Assembly: GCF_000830005.1 (NCBI RefSeq)
Contig: NZ_CP010407.1
Coordinates: 806,001-870,000 of the forward strand
Source: Streptomyces vietnamensis
GTDB taxonomy: Bacteria; Actinomycetota; Actinomycetes; Streptomycetales; Streptomycetaceae
DNA length: 64,000 bases
Direction: 5' to 3'
The notes below the pieces were generated by a model. That model was not told the DNA's origin. It worked only from the letters and a program-made list of their open reading frames with translations, and searched no databases. Both the position numbers and the translations under genes were made by a program. Positions 16,669 to 25,635 of this stretch are shown here, one piece after another (the first letter of the stretch is position 1; the number at the start of each line of letters is the position of its first letter).

Positions 16669-17730
16669 TCAGACCTTCTCCAGACCGAGCCCGGTCTTGA
16701 TCCACTTGCTGGACTCCACCGCCAGGACCACGGCCCGCTCGCCCCGCGCCATCTTCTGCAGGAGCAGGTCGATCTGCAGGAACGGCAGCGCGTTCCCCGT
16801 GTTGCCCGTGTCGGTGACACAGCTGACCTCGTGGGCGTCCGGCAGGGAGAGCCGCTCGGCGATCCGCTCGGTCATCCGCCGCGACAGCTGCGGGGGCAGC
16901 AGGTGGTCGACGTCCTCGGGCTGCCATCCGGCCTCGCCGAGGACGTCCCACAGCAGTTCCACCGCCATGCCGGGCACGTGTTCCTCGATCGCCTTGTAGT
17001 CCTCGGCGAGCAGCGGCCGGGGGGTGTCGCGGTCGGTGATCCCGTACCAGTCGATCAACTGGCCCGGCTCGCGCCCCAGTCCGGCCATGCGGTGGACGAG
17101 CCCGCGCACGGCCACCGCGTCGCCGGCCGGTTCCGCCGTCAGGACGGCGGCGCCGGCCCCGTCGCCGAAGAGGACGTAGTTGACGAGCTCCTGGGTGGGC
17201 AGCCGGGCCACCCGGCCGCGCAGGTCGAGGTGCCGGTGGGTGACGTCACCGCCGACGACGAGTCCGGCGCCCGCGCCCGCGGCGAGCAGCTTCTGGCCGA
17301 GCTCCACCGCCTGGAGGGCGCCGGAGCAGCCCGCCTGCAGCTGGTAGACCGGCAGGTGGTCGAGGCCGAGCCGGTCGGCGACCTGCGCCGCCGTCGTGGG
17401 CAGCAGCCGGTCCGGGGTCGCGGTCGCCAGGACGAGGAACTCGATGTCCCCGGTCTCCAGGCCGCTGCGCTCCAGCGCCTCCGCTGCGGCCTCGGCGCAC
17501 AGGTCGGCGAGCGTGTCGCGGATCTCCCCGGTGACGAGGTCCCGTCCGAAGTACCGGGTCCTGGTGCCGACGAACACGTCGATCCACTCGTCGCTCACCC
17601 CCAGCGCGGCTCCGAGTTCGGTGTTGCCGATCGGCTCGCCCGGCAGGGCCGTTCCGGTGGCGGCGATGAACGCGGTGCGTTCCATGGTGGTGCGTTCCAT
17701 GGTGGTGCGTTCCATGGTGGTGCGTTCCAT
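16669..17730 (-). CDS. KASIII (FabH-like) ketosynthase, tetronate-ring candidate
   Basis: 353 aa from ATG 17730, chosen for an AGGGAG box 6 nt upstream; ATGs at 17745, 17715, 17700 and 17685 are also in frame because the N-terminus is a fourfold MERTT repeat. The thiolase fold is clear: LQAGCSGALQA (nucleophile Cys near residue 135), FGDGAGAAVL, and the Asn motif DTGNTGNALP. The usual PHQAN His motif reads LLPPQLSRRM, so the catalytic His appears replaced. RkD-type KASIIIs join a beta-ketoacyl thioester to glyceryl-ACP to form a tetronate; adjacency to FkbH and ACP supports this role. Confidence 0.85.
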   Translation of the reverse strand: MERTTMERTTMERTTMERTAFIAATGTALPGEPIGNTELGAALGVSDEWIDVFVGTRTRYFGRDLVTGEIRDTLADLCAEAAAEALERSGLETGDIEFLVLATATPDRLLPTTAAQVADRLGLDHLPVYQLQAGCSGALQAVELGQKLLAAGAGAGLVVGGDVTHRHLDLRGRVARLPTQELVNYVLFGDGAGAAVLTAEPAGDAVAVRGLVHRMAGLGREPGQLIDWYGITDRDTPRPLLAEDYKAIEEHVPGMAVELLWDVLGEAGWQPEDVDHLLPPQLSRRMTERIAERLSLPDAHEVSCVTDTGNTGNALPFLQIDLLLQKMARGERAVVLAVESSKWIKTGLGLEKV

Positions 17731-17733
17731 GGT
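17674..17733 (-). repeat. 15-bp tandem repeat with stacked start codons (MERTT x4)
   Basis: Four near-perfect copies of a 15-bp unit at the KASIII 5' end, each carrying an in-frame ATG (17730, 17715, 17700, 17685 on the minus strand). The copies encode MERTT, MERTT, MERTT and MERTA. The repeat follows a good ribosome site and adds residues not needed for the thiolase fold. Confidence 0.9.
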
Positions 17734-17752
17734 GGTCTCCCTCATCCCGCTC

Positions 17753-20731
17753 TCACGCCGCCTCGGCGACGAGCAGGTCGTTCAGGTGGTCGGCCAGCGA
17801 CGCGACCGAGCGCAGCGCCGGCAGCATGCGCGGGACGGAGAGCTCCCCCAGGGAGGGGAGCCCCGCCTCGATCCGGTCCTTGAGCTGCATGATCATGACG
17901 GAGTCGAAGCCGAGGTCCTCGTAGAAGCGGGCCTCCGGCACGATCTCGCCCGGCGGATAGCCCCCGACCTCGGTCACCGCGTCGACGACGGCCGCGAGCA
18001 CGGAGCCCGCCGGACGGCGCGCCGTCGCCGTGGCCGCCTCGGCGACGGGGACGGGGCCCGCCTCGGTCCCACGGGCGGGGACGAGGTCCTCCTCCGGCGG
18101 CACGGCCGCCGCCGGGTCCCGGTGGCCGCGGGGGAACCTGCTGCTCCCGTCGAAGACGTACGGGGCCAGGCGCTCGGTCCTGCGGTCCCCCGGCGCGTAC
18201 AGGGCGTCCCAGTCCGGGTCGAGGCCGGCCCGGTACAGCGCCGCGACGGTCTCGGCGAGTTCGGCACCCGCCGCGTCGGCGCCGGGTGCCGGGTGCAGGA
18301 AGTCGACACCGGCCGCGAGTCCCGACCGCCCGGCCAGCGGCAGCAACTGGGGGCGGGGCCCGAGTTCGATCAGATGCGTCGGCGCCGTGTCGCCCACGAG
18401 CGCGGCCAGCGCCGCCCCGAACCGTACGGGCTCGGCGGCCTGCGCGACCCAGTACGCGGCGTCGAGGGGATCGTTCCCCAGCATGCGGCCGTACCGGGTG
18501 GAGGCGAACGGGATCCGCGGCCGTGCCGGGCGCACGGTGCCCGCCTCGGTCCCGAACCGCTCCAGGGCGGGGCGGAGCGCGGCGGTGTGGAAGGCGTGGG
18601 ACACGTCGAGGAGCCGGGTGCGCAGCCCCTGTCCGCGCAGGGTCCCGTCGAGGCGCCGCAGTTCCCCGGCGTCACCGGCGAGCACCACGTCCCGGGGACC
18701 GTTCACCGCGGCGAGCGAGACTCCCGGTGCCGCCCCGTCGAGTTCGGCGAGGAGCTCGGTGATCCGGTCCTGCCCGGCGTGCACGGACAGCATCGCCCCG
18801 CCGGGAGGCAGCTCGCCCATCAGCGTGCCCCGGCGCGCGACCAGACGTGCCGCGTCCGCGAGTCCGAGGGCGCCCGCCACCACGGCGGCGGCGAACTCGC
18901 CGACGCTGTGCCCGAGTACGGCCGCCGGCCGCACGCCCAGGTCGGTCAGGGTCCGGGCGAGCGCGTAGCCCACGGCGAAGAGCGCCGGCTGTGCGTGGCG
19001 CGTCTCGTGCACCCGCTCGTCGCCCGACAGCAGGAGTTCGCGTACGGACGTCCCGGTGTACGGGGCGAGTGCCGCGTCGGCCTCGTCGAGGTGGCGCCGG
19101 TAGGCGGGCGACTCCCGGTGGAGGCCCGCGGTCATGCCGGCGAACTGGCTGCCCTGGCCGGTGAAGAGGAGGGCGACGACCGGTTCCGAACGCGGCCGGC
19201 GGGGCGTACGGGCCGTCGGCTCGGCCTCGGCCGCCGCGCGCAGCGCCGCGGCGAGCTGCCGGGTGTCGCGGGCGGTGACGGCGAAGCGGTACGGCAGCCC
19301 GGTCTTGACGCGGTTGCTGCTCCGGCACAGGGCCGCCGCCCCGGTGCGCGGCCCTCGGCCCGCCGCCTCCGCCTGCGCGGCGATGTTGCGGCGCAGTGCG
19401 TCGGGCGAGTCAGCGGTGAGGGTGAACACGCCCGCCGCGGGCGCCCGTCGGTCGTGTGCCCGGGCCGCCGCTGCGGGTGGGGCGGTGGGCCGCGGTGCGC
19501 CGGCGAGCACGACGTGCGCGTTCGTGCCGCCCATGCCGAAGCTGCTCACCCCGGCCACGGTCCCGTGGCGGGGCAGCCTGAGGGGGGACTTGAGGAGCCG
19601 CAGTCCGCGCTCCGCGAGACGCAGCCGGGGGTTCTCGCGGTCGGCGAAGCGGCTCGCGGGCACGATCCGGTGGTGCAGCGCGAGGGCGGTCTTGATCAGC
19701 CCCGCGATGCCCGCCGCGCCCTCGGTGTGGCCGAGGTTCCCCTTCACCGATCCGATGGCGCACGGCTCGTCGCGGGGCACCCCGTGCACGGAGCCCAGGG
19801 CCGCGCACTCGATCGCGTCGCCGAGCGCCGTGCCCGTGCCGTGCGCCTCGAGGAAGCGCACCTCGTCCGGGGACACCCCGGCGCGGCGGTACGCGGCTTC
19901 CAGCACCTTCTGCTGCGACCAGCGGCTGGGGGCGGTGACGCCGTTGCTGCGCCCGTCCTGGTTGACGGCGCTGCCCCGGATCACCGCGTAGATCCTGCTG
20001 CCGTCGGCGAGCGCGTCCTCCAGGCGCCGCAGGACGACGACGCCCACGCCGTCCGCCCGTCCGATGCCGTCGGCCTCCCGGCTGAACGGTTTGCACCGGC
20101 CGTCCGGGGCCGCGAGGCCGAGCTGCCGGTACACCAGGCCGAGGGTCGGGGAGAGCACCAGGTTCACCCCCGCGGCGAGGGCCGTCGCGCACTCGCCCGC
20201 GAGCAGCGCGTTGACCGCGAGGTGGACCGCGACGAGCGAGGAGGAGCAGGCCGTGTCGACGGCGAGGCTCGGTCCGTGCAGGTCGAGGTGGTACGAGACC
20301 CGGTTGGCGATCATTCCGGCGCTGCTGCCCGCGCCGAGCTGGGGGGTCACCGCGTCGTGGTCGGACAGCGTCAGCCGGCCCCACTCGCCGCCCATCACGC
20401 CGACGAACACCCCGGTGTCCGTGCCGGCCAGCGCGGTGGGCGACGTCCCGGAGTCCTCGATCGCCCGCCAGGCGCAGGGCAGCAGCACCCGCTGGTGCGG
20501 GTCCATGGCCGCCGCCTCGCGGGGCGACACGGAGAAGAAGCCGTGGTCGAAGGCGTCGATGTCCTCGACGAACCCGCCCCGGGAGACACCGGGGAACGCG
20601 GCGCGGTCCCAGCGCCCGTCGGGCAGCTCCCCGACGGCGTCGCGCGTGCGCATCAGCAGGTCCCAGTACGCGTCCACGCCACGGGCGCCCGGGAACACGC
20701 AGTCGATGCCGACGACCGCGATGTCGCCCAT
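17753..20731 (-). CDS. type I polyketide synthase, single module KS-AT-ACP
   Basis: 992 aa from ATG 20731, with GGAGGAG upstream and TGATG overlap with the ACP gene. KS: VDTACSSSL (Cys near 162), EAHGTGT, GNLGHTEGAAG. AT: FTGQGSQFAGM, GHSVGEF (Ser near 608) and HAFH near 711, which by known signatures indicates malonyl-CoA. ACP: YEDLGFDSVMIMQLKDRI near 940. No KR, DH, ER or TE is present, so one malonate extension would leave a beta-ketoacyl-ACP. That is the substrate a tetronate-forming KASIII needs, and the KASIII gene follows directly. Starter supply by the FAAL and ACP upstream is inferred. Confidence 0.95.
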   Translation of the reverse strand: MGDIAVVGIDCVFPGARGVDAYWDLLMRTRDAVGELPDGRWDRAAFPGVSRGGFVEDIDAFDHGFFSVSPREAAAMDPHQRVLLPCAWRAIEDSGTSPTALAGTDTGVFVGVMGGEWGRLTLSDHDAVTPQLGAGSSAGMIANRVSYHLDLHGPSLAVDTACSSSLVAVHLAVNALLAGECATALAAGVNLVLSPTLGLVYRQLGLAAPDGRCKPFSREADGIGRADGVGVVVLRRLEDALADGSRIYAVIRGSAVNQDGRSNGVTAPSRWSQQKVLEAAYRRAGVSPDEVRFLEAHGTGTALGDAIECAALGSVHGVPRDEPCAIGSVKGNLGHTEGAAGIAGLIKTALALHHRIVPASRFADRENPRLRLAERGLRLLKSPLRLPRHGTVAGVSSFGMGGTNAHVVLAGAPRPTAPPAAAARAHDRRAPAAGVFTLTADSPDALRRNIAAQAEAAGRGPRTGAAALCRSSNRVKTGLPYRFAVTARDTRQLAAALRAAAEAEPTARTPRRPRSEPVVALLFTGQGSQFAGMTAGLHRESPAYRRHLDEADAALAPYTGTSVRELLLSGDERVHETRHAQPALFAVGYALARTLTDLGVRPAAVLGHSVGEFAAAVVAGALGLADAARLVARRGTLMGELPPGGAMLSVHAGQDRITELLAELDGAAPGVSLAAVNGPRDVVLAGDAGELRRLDGTLRGQGLRTRLLDVSHAFHTAALRPALERFGTEAGTVRPARPRIPFASTRYGRMLGNDPLDAAYWVAQAAEPVRFGAALAALVGDTAPTHLIELGPRPQLLPLAGRSGLAAGVDFLHPAPGADAAGAELAETVAALYRAGLDPDWDALYAPGDRRTERLAPYVFDGSSRFPRGHRDPAAAVPPEEDLVPARGTEAGPVPVAEAATATARRPAGSVLAAVVDAVTEVGGYPPGEIVPEARFYEDLGFDSVMIMQLKDRIEAGLPSLGELSVPRMLPALRSVASLADHLNDLLVAEAA

Positions 20732-21009
20732 CAGCGACTCCTCCCGGCGGACGGTACGAGATGGGACCGCAGGGCGTCCATCGTGGGGTGGTCCCACAGC
20801 AGGGTGGGCTCGACCTCGAGGCCCCGCTCGTCCTCCAGGTCTCCGCACAGGCTCATGGCCATGACGGAGTCCATGCCGTACTCGGCGAGCGGCACGTCCG
20901 GCTCGATGGTGTCGGCCGGTCGGTGCAGATACGCCGCGACACGGTCCAGGAGCCAGACGTCGAGGGGGACGTCGGGGTCGGACGGGTGGCTGCTCGTGGG
21001 AGCGGTCAT
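20731..21009 (-). CDS. acyl carrier protein (starter-loading)
   Basis: 92 aa. The phosphopantetheine site is YGMDSVMAMSL (Ser48), followed by WDHPTMDALRSHL, typical of ACPs that follow FAALs. Its stop overlaps the PKS start (TGATG) and it sits downstream of the acyl-CoA dehydrogenase and FAAL. It probably carries the fatty acyl starter activated by the FAAL while the dehydrogenase acts on it. Confidence 0.92.
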   Translation of the reverse strand: MTAPTSSHPSDPDVPLDVWLLDRVAAYLHRPADTIEPDVPLAEYGMDSVMAMSLCGDLEDERGLEVEPTLLWDHPTMDALRSHLVPSAGRSR

Positions 21010-21040
21010 GGGGAACTCCTTCGCGGTGCGCCGCCGGCGG

Positions 21041-22768
21041 TCAGCCGCACACGGGGGTGTTGTAGAGGTCGAAGCCGAGCTGGGCGCCGAAGCGCAGCAG
21101 CATCTCCTGGCGGACGCGCCGCGCGCACTCGGGCGGCAGGTCGGGCGGGCGGGCCCCGAGCCTGCGGGCCACCACGTGCAGGGCGGCCGCCGCCCAGGAG
21201 GCGTCGGCCAGGAACGGGTCGCCGCCGTCCCCGGCGTGGCGCCACACCCCGAGGACCGCGGAGGCGGCGAGCAGCAGGGCGTAGCGGTCGACCAGGGCGA
21301 ATCCGGCCACGGGGAAGAGGTCGTGGGGCTGTGCGCGCTCCAGGGCCCGCACCCGGTCCCGCAGGTCGCGGAACTCGTCCACGAGCACGGCGGCGATCGC
21401 CGCCAGTGCCCGTTCCCCGGGTCCGTCGCCCGTGATGTCCGAGGCGATGAGGGGAAGGCAGGCGCTCAGGGCGTCGCGACCCGAGGCGATGTCCAGCCGC
21501 TCCGCGGCGGCCGGCGGCAGCGGCTCGCCGGTGCGGAACAGGGCGGCGGGCGGTGCCTCCTCCAGGAACCACGAGGACCGGGCGAGCCGGGGCAGCTGCG
21601 GCAGGATCGTCGCCTGGCAGGCGGCGGACCCGGCGTGCCCGAGGCTGAGCACGGGGACGTCGCGGATGTGCTTCTGGAAGATGCCGAGGGTGCCCTCGCG
21701 GTGGTAGATGCCGGAGCCGAGGACCGTCGACAGGGTGTACATCGTCTCCGTGAGCACCTTCGGCAGCAGGTACTTGAGGGCGGCGGAGTACACGCTGGTC
21801 TGCTCGGGCAGCAGGTGCAGGGCCCGGGTGGCGACCGTGGCGAGGCTGTCGTACAGCAGCAGGTCGACGAAGGCACCGGTGGTCGCGGCCGAGGCGCGGT
21901 CGGTGTCGGGGTCCGACACGTGCCGGGGGTGCGACCGCTCGGACCGTTCGAACCCGACGGCCGTGCGCAGCACGGTGTCCACCGCTCCGACCGCGAGCGC
22001 GGCGATGACGGTACGGCTGATCTGGAAGGACCTCAGGGCCGTCGTCACCCCGCTGCCGAGCGGGCCGAGCAGGGCCGAGGCGGGCACCGGACAGTCCCGG
22101 AAGTCGAGCCCGGCGAAGCGGCAGCCGCGCAGCCCCACCGACACGTGGCGGGGCAGCAGCGTCGCGCGGTCCGCCGGCAGGGCCTGGGGGTCGAGCAGCA
22201 GCGCCGAGTGGCTGCGGCTGCCGGCGTCGGCGTCCGTACGGCAGAACAGGACGAGCGCGCGGGCCCGTTCCAGGTTGTTGATCAGCGGCTTGGCGCCGTT
22301 CAGGAGCAGCCGGTCGCCGACGGTCCCGGCGGTCACCTGGCTGCGTACGTACTGGTTGCTGTGCGCCGTCTCGTGCTGGGCGATCGCGGCCTTGCCGCCC
22401 GACAGCAGGATGCCGGCCAGCCGGCGCCGCTGCTCCCCCGTGCCCGTCGTCCACACGTCGGACGCGGCCATCCAGCTCATCATGCCGTAGCCCATGGCGA
22501 GGCCGACGTCCCGGCGGAACACGGGGCGCATGACGGCGACCAGCTCCTCGAAGGAGTCCAGGCGCCCGCCGAGTCCGGTGGGCACGAACTCGGCGAACAC
22601 CCGCTCGTCGTCGAGGAGTTCCTCGCCCGCCGTGAAGCGCTCGGCGGCCCGGTCGGCGGCGAGCAGCGAGGCGTACCCGACCGGGTTGGCCGGGTCCGCG
22701 GGGTCGCCCAGCGCGTACTCCAGCTCGGTCGCCCGGGCGTGGGTCCCGCGGGCGGCGAGCGCGGTCAC
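21041..22768 (-). CDS. acyl-CoA/acyl-ACP dehydrogenase-like flavoprotein
   Basis: 575 aa from GTG 22768, overlapping the FAAL stop as GTGA. The ACAD pattern is visible: AAIAQHETAHSNQYVRSQVTA (flavin/substrate loop), DRLLLNGAKPLINN, GPLGSGVTTALRSFQISRTVIAALAVG, and VLGSGIYHREGTLG. It is about 190 residues longer than a short-chain ACAD, as in fatty-acyl dehydrogenases of lipopeptide starter cassettes. It likely introduces an alpha,beta double bond into the ACP-bound fatty acid. Catalytic base not assigned. An oxidase role cannot be excluded. Confidence 0.82.
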   Translation of the reverse strand: MTALAARGTHARATELEYALGDPADPANPVGYASLLAADRAAERFTAGEELLDDERVFAEFVPTGLGGRLDSFEELVAVMRPVFRRDVGLAMGYGMMSWMAASDVWTTGTGEQRRRLAGILLSGGKAAIAQHETAHSNQYVRSQVTAGTVGDRLLLNGAKPLINNLERARALVLFCRTDADAGSRSHSALLLDPQALPADRATLLPRHVSVGLRGCRFAGLDFRDCPVPASALLGPLGSGVTTALRSFQISRTVIAALAVGAVDTVLRTAVGFERSERSHPRHVSDPDTDRASAATTGAFVDLLLYDSLATVATRALHLLPEQTSVYSAALKYLLPKVLTETMYTLSTVLGSGIYHREGTLGIFQKHIRDVPVLSLGHAGSAACQATILPQLPRLARSSWFLEEAPPAALFRTGEPLPPAAAERLDIASGRDALSACLPLIASDITGDGPGERALAAIAAVLVDEFRDLRDRVRALERAQPHDLFPVAGFALVDRYALLLAASAVLGVWRHAGDGGDPFLADASWAAAALHVVARRLGARPPDLPPECARRVRQEMLLRFGAQLGFDLYNTPVCG

Positions 22769-24594
22769 CACCGGCCGCTCCCCCCGCCGGCCGGTTCCGG
22801 GCTCAGCAGGTCGTCGCCGAGTGCGGTGCCCCGGAAACGGACGAGGGCCTCGACGGCGGGGTCGAGCACCTCGTGGCGGGCCCGCAGGGTGCCCTCCACG
22901 AACAGCGCGCGCATGAGGGACCGCTGGATCTTGCCGCTGGTGGTGCGGCGCACCGTGCCGGCCGGAACGAGCAGGACGTTGGCGAGCGGCACGTTGAACT
23001 CGGCCCCGACCGTCTCCTGGATCCGGCGGACCAGGGCGCGCCGGCCCGTCTCGTCGTCGCGGTCCCCGTCCGTGTCCTTCAGCTCCTGCACGAGGACCAG
23101 TTGTTCGCGTCCGCCGGCGTCGACCGAGAAGGCGGCGCCGACACCGGAGTTCAGGGCGGGGGCGAGGCCGCGCACGGCGTACTCGACGTCCTGCGGGTAG
23201 AGGTTGCGGCCGTTGAGGATGATCAGTTCCTTCAGCCGGCCGGTCACGTACAGGTGCCCGTCCTCGGTCGCGCCCAGGTCCCCGGTCCGCAGGAAGCCGG
23301 TCTCGCCGTCGTCCAGGGTGGCCCGGAAGGTCTCCTCGGTCTCGGCGGGACGGCGCCAGTAGCCCTGGGCGACGCTGTCGCCGCGCAGCCAGATCTCGCC
23401 GACGGCCCCCGGCGGCAGCTCCCGCCCGCTCTCCGGGTCCACGATCCGCAGGTCGTATCCGGTGGCGGGGCCGCAGCCGGCGAGCACCCTGCCCTCGGCG
23501 GAGGTCCTCGGCGACGGTGTGAGCAGGCCGTGCTCCAGGGCCGCCGGGTCGGCGGTGGTGGTCGCGTGCGGGGCGCCGGGGGTGCCGGCGGAGACGAGGA
23601 GGGTGGCTTCGGCCAGGCCGTAGCAGGGGTAAAGCGCCTCGGGCCGCAGCCCGGCCGGGGCGAACCGCCGCGCGAACGCCTCCAGGGTCGCGGGGCGCAC
23701 CGGTTCGGCGCCGTTGAGCGCGAGCCTCCAGCGGGAGAGGTCGAGTCCGGCGATCTCGTCGTCGGTGATCCGGGTGGTGCACAGGTCGTAGCAGAAGTTG
23801 GGGCCGCCGCCGACGGTCACGCCGTACTCCTGGACGGCCCGCAGCCAGCGCAGCGGTCGCTTGACGAAGGACACCGGGGACATCTGCACGGAGTGGCTGC
23901 CCAGCCAGAGCGGGTGCAGGAGGTGTGCGATGAAACCCATGTCGTGGAAGTGCGGGAGCCAGCCGCCGAACCGGTCCTCCGGCGTGGTGCGGAGCACCCG
24001 CCCCAGCAGTTCCTGATTCGCCATCAGGTTGCGGTGGGAGACCATGACTCCGCGCGGGTCCGCCACCGAACCCGAGGTGTACTGGAGGAACGCCAGGTCG
24101 TCGGGCCGGGTCCGCACCGGCCGCCACGCGTCCGGATCGCCGAGACCGGGCAGGTCCGTCGCCAGGCAGGCGACGCCGTCGACGAGGGCGTCGGCGAGCC
24201 AGCGGGAGACCTCCGGGGCGTTCGCCGACTCCGTGAGGACGAGCCGGGCGCCGGTGTCCCGCAGGACGGAGGCCACCCGGTCGGTCCGGCCGGCCCGGTG
24301 TCCGCCGCCGGGCAGTGGGGCGGGCACGGCCAGGGCTCCCGCGTACAGGCAGCCGACGTACGCGGCGAGGAAGTCGGCCGTCGAGGAGTACAGCAGGAGC
24401 ACCGGCGCGCCGGCGGCCCCGCGCTCCTGGAGCACCGAGGCGATGCGACGGGCCCGCCGGTCCAGTTCCCCGTACGTCAGGTGCCGGGCGGAGACGCCCG
24501 CGCCCCGGTGGCGGAGCTCGATGTGGGCGTCGGCCTCCGCCAGCGCCTCGGTGCGCTCGCGTACGAGATCGGTGAATGTGGACGGGTTCGGCAT
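22765..24594 (-). CDS. fatty acyl-AMP ligase (FAAL)
   Basis: 609 aa from ATG 24594, GGGGGAACG upstream. All ANL motifs are intact: LAFLQYTSGSVADPRGVMVSH (P-loop), YGLAEATLLVS, LRTGDLGATEDGHLYVTGRLKELII, and TTSGKIQRSLM with the catalytic Lys. The FAAL-type P-loop (TSGSVADPRG, no Lys) and GRNLYPQD fit ligases that pass the acyl-adenylate to an ACP, not CoA. It is the first gene of the operon running to 13690, divergent from a lipoprotein gene 227 bp away. It should load the fatty acid starter on the ACP two genes downstream. Confidence 0.92.
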   Translation of the reverse strand: MPNPSTFTDLVRERTEALAEADAHIELRHRGAGVSARHLTYGELDRRARRIASVLQERGAAGAPVLLLYSSTADFLAAYVGCLYAGALAVPAPLPGGGHRAGRTDRVASVLRDTGARLVLTESANAPEVSRWLADALVDGVACLATDLPGLGDPDAWRPVRTRPDDLAFLQYTSGSVADPRGVMVSHRNLMANQELLGRVLRTTPEDRFGGWLPHFHDMGFIAHLLHPLWLGSHSVQMSPVSFVKRPLRWLRAVQEYGVTVGGGPNFCYDLCTTRITDDEIAGLDLSRWRLALNGAEPVRPATLEAFARRFAPAGLRPEALYPCYGLAEATLLVSAGTPGAPHATTTADPAALEHGLLTPSPRTSAEGRVLAGCGPATGYDLRIVDPESGRELPPGAVGEIWLRGDSVAQGYWRRPAETEETFRATLDDGETGFLRTGDLGATEDGHLYVTGRLKELIILNGRNLYPQDVEYAVRGLAPALNSGVGAAFSVDAGGREQLVLVQELKDTDGDRDDETGRRALVRRIQETVGAEFNVPLANVLLVPAGTVRRTTSGKIQRSLMRALFVEGTLRARHEVLDPAVEALVRFRGTALGDDLLSPEPAGGGSGRW

Positions 24595-24821
24595 CGTTCC
24601 CCCTCGCGCCGGTGATCGAACGGCCGACGGCCCCGCGCATCCGGGCCCCGGCCGGACCCCATCCTCGGCAGCGGCCCTAAAGATCCGCTTGAAGTCGCGG
24701 CGCACACCCCCCTGTCACCCCCCTGCCACCCCCTGACTTGCCCCTGCCGGCGCATGGCGGCCCGCCGGACTGCCTAGCCTCCCGGTCGGAAACCCCACCC
24801 CCCGACCGAAGGAAATCCCGC

Positions 24822-25547
24822 ATGTCCTCCGCACCCCTCATGTCCTCCGCACCCCTCCTGCGTCCCGTGCCGCTGATCGCCTCGCTCGTGACGGTCTCCG
24901 GTCTGCTCATGGGCTGTTCCGCGACCGCGGACCCCCGGACGGAGACCCGCTCGTACACCGTGTCCGAGCAGGTCCGGAACCTGACGGTGCACAACGCCGG
25001 CGGCGACATCGAGGTGTCCGCGGGCTCGGGCACCGCCGTCCGCGTGACCGAGATCCTGGACTACACCGCCCACAAGCCGACGACCGGCCACGAGCTCGTG
25101 TCCGGCGACCTGCACATCACCGCGTCCGGCTGCGGGGACACCGGGGCGCGCGCGTGCGGGGTCCGCTTCCGCATCGAGGTCCCGGACGGCGTGCCGGTGA
25201 AGCTGGACACGGACGGCGGCGACATCCTCGTACGGAAGCTGTCGGCGGCCACGGAGGCCACCACGGGCGGCGGTTCGGTCACCGTCGAGGACAGCTCCGC
25301 CCGCAGCCTGGTCGCGCACACCTCCGGCGGCGACATCGCGGCACGCATGACCACGGCCCCCGACCGCCTCTCGGCGACGACGGACGGCGGGGACGTCTCG
25401 GTCCGTCTGCCCGGCGGTCCGTACTCCCTCGACGTCGCGACGGCGGCCGGCTCCCGCACGGTCGGCGTCGCGCACGCGCCCGCCTCGCCGCACAAGGTGA
25501 AGGTGTACTCGAAGGGCGGGGACGTGCGGGTGGTTCCCGTCGCCTGA
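24822..25547 (+). CDS. DUF4097-family cell-surface lipoprotein
   Basis: 241 aa from ATG 24822, with AAGGAAA upstream. The signal peptide ends in a lipobox LLMGC (near residue 31), so the protein is probably lipid-anchored outside the membrane. The mature part is a beta-helix-like repeat: TVHNAGGDIEV, KLDTDGGDILV, ATTGGGSVTV, AHTSGGDIAA, ATTDGGDVSV, typical of DUF4097 putative adhesins. The first six codons are duplicated (MSSAPL twice, an 18-bp repeat). Function unknown. It is divergent from the FAAL operon and not obviously part of it. Confidence 0.88.
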   Translation: MSSAPLMSSAPLLRPVPLIASLVTVSGLLMGCSATADPRTETRSYTVSEQVRNLTVHNAGGDIEVSAGSGTAVRVTEILDYTAHKPTTGHELVSGDLHITASGCGDTGARACGVRFRIEVPDGVPVKLDTDGGDILVRKLSAATEATTGGGSVTVEDSSARSLVAHTSGGDIAARMTTAPDRLSATTDGGDVSVRLPGGPYSLDVATAAGSRTVGVAHAPASPHKVKVYSKGGDVRVVPVA

Positions 25548-25635
25548 GAATCCGGTCCGGGGGAACCCCGCGAGCCGCACGCCCTCCGGCGCCCGTCGGC
25601 CGTACCGTCGACCCCGTGACCGAGGAGGAGTTCCG

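Noticed and set aside
21041..22768. FkbI-type dehydrogenase of a methoxymalonyl-ACP pathway
   Set aside because: Much longer than FkbI and not beside the FkbH gene; no hydroxyacyl dehydrogenase or O-methyltransferase is present; a FAAL starter cassette explains it better.
17396..23200. 1934-codon plus-strand open frame across the PKS region
   Set aside because: Spans several well-supported minus-strand genes; composition is that of an antisense frame with no family motifs.
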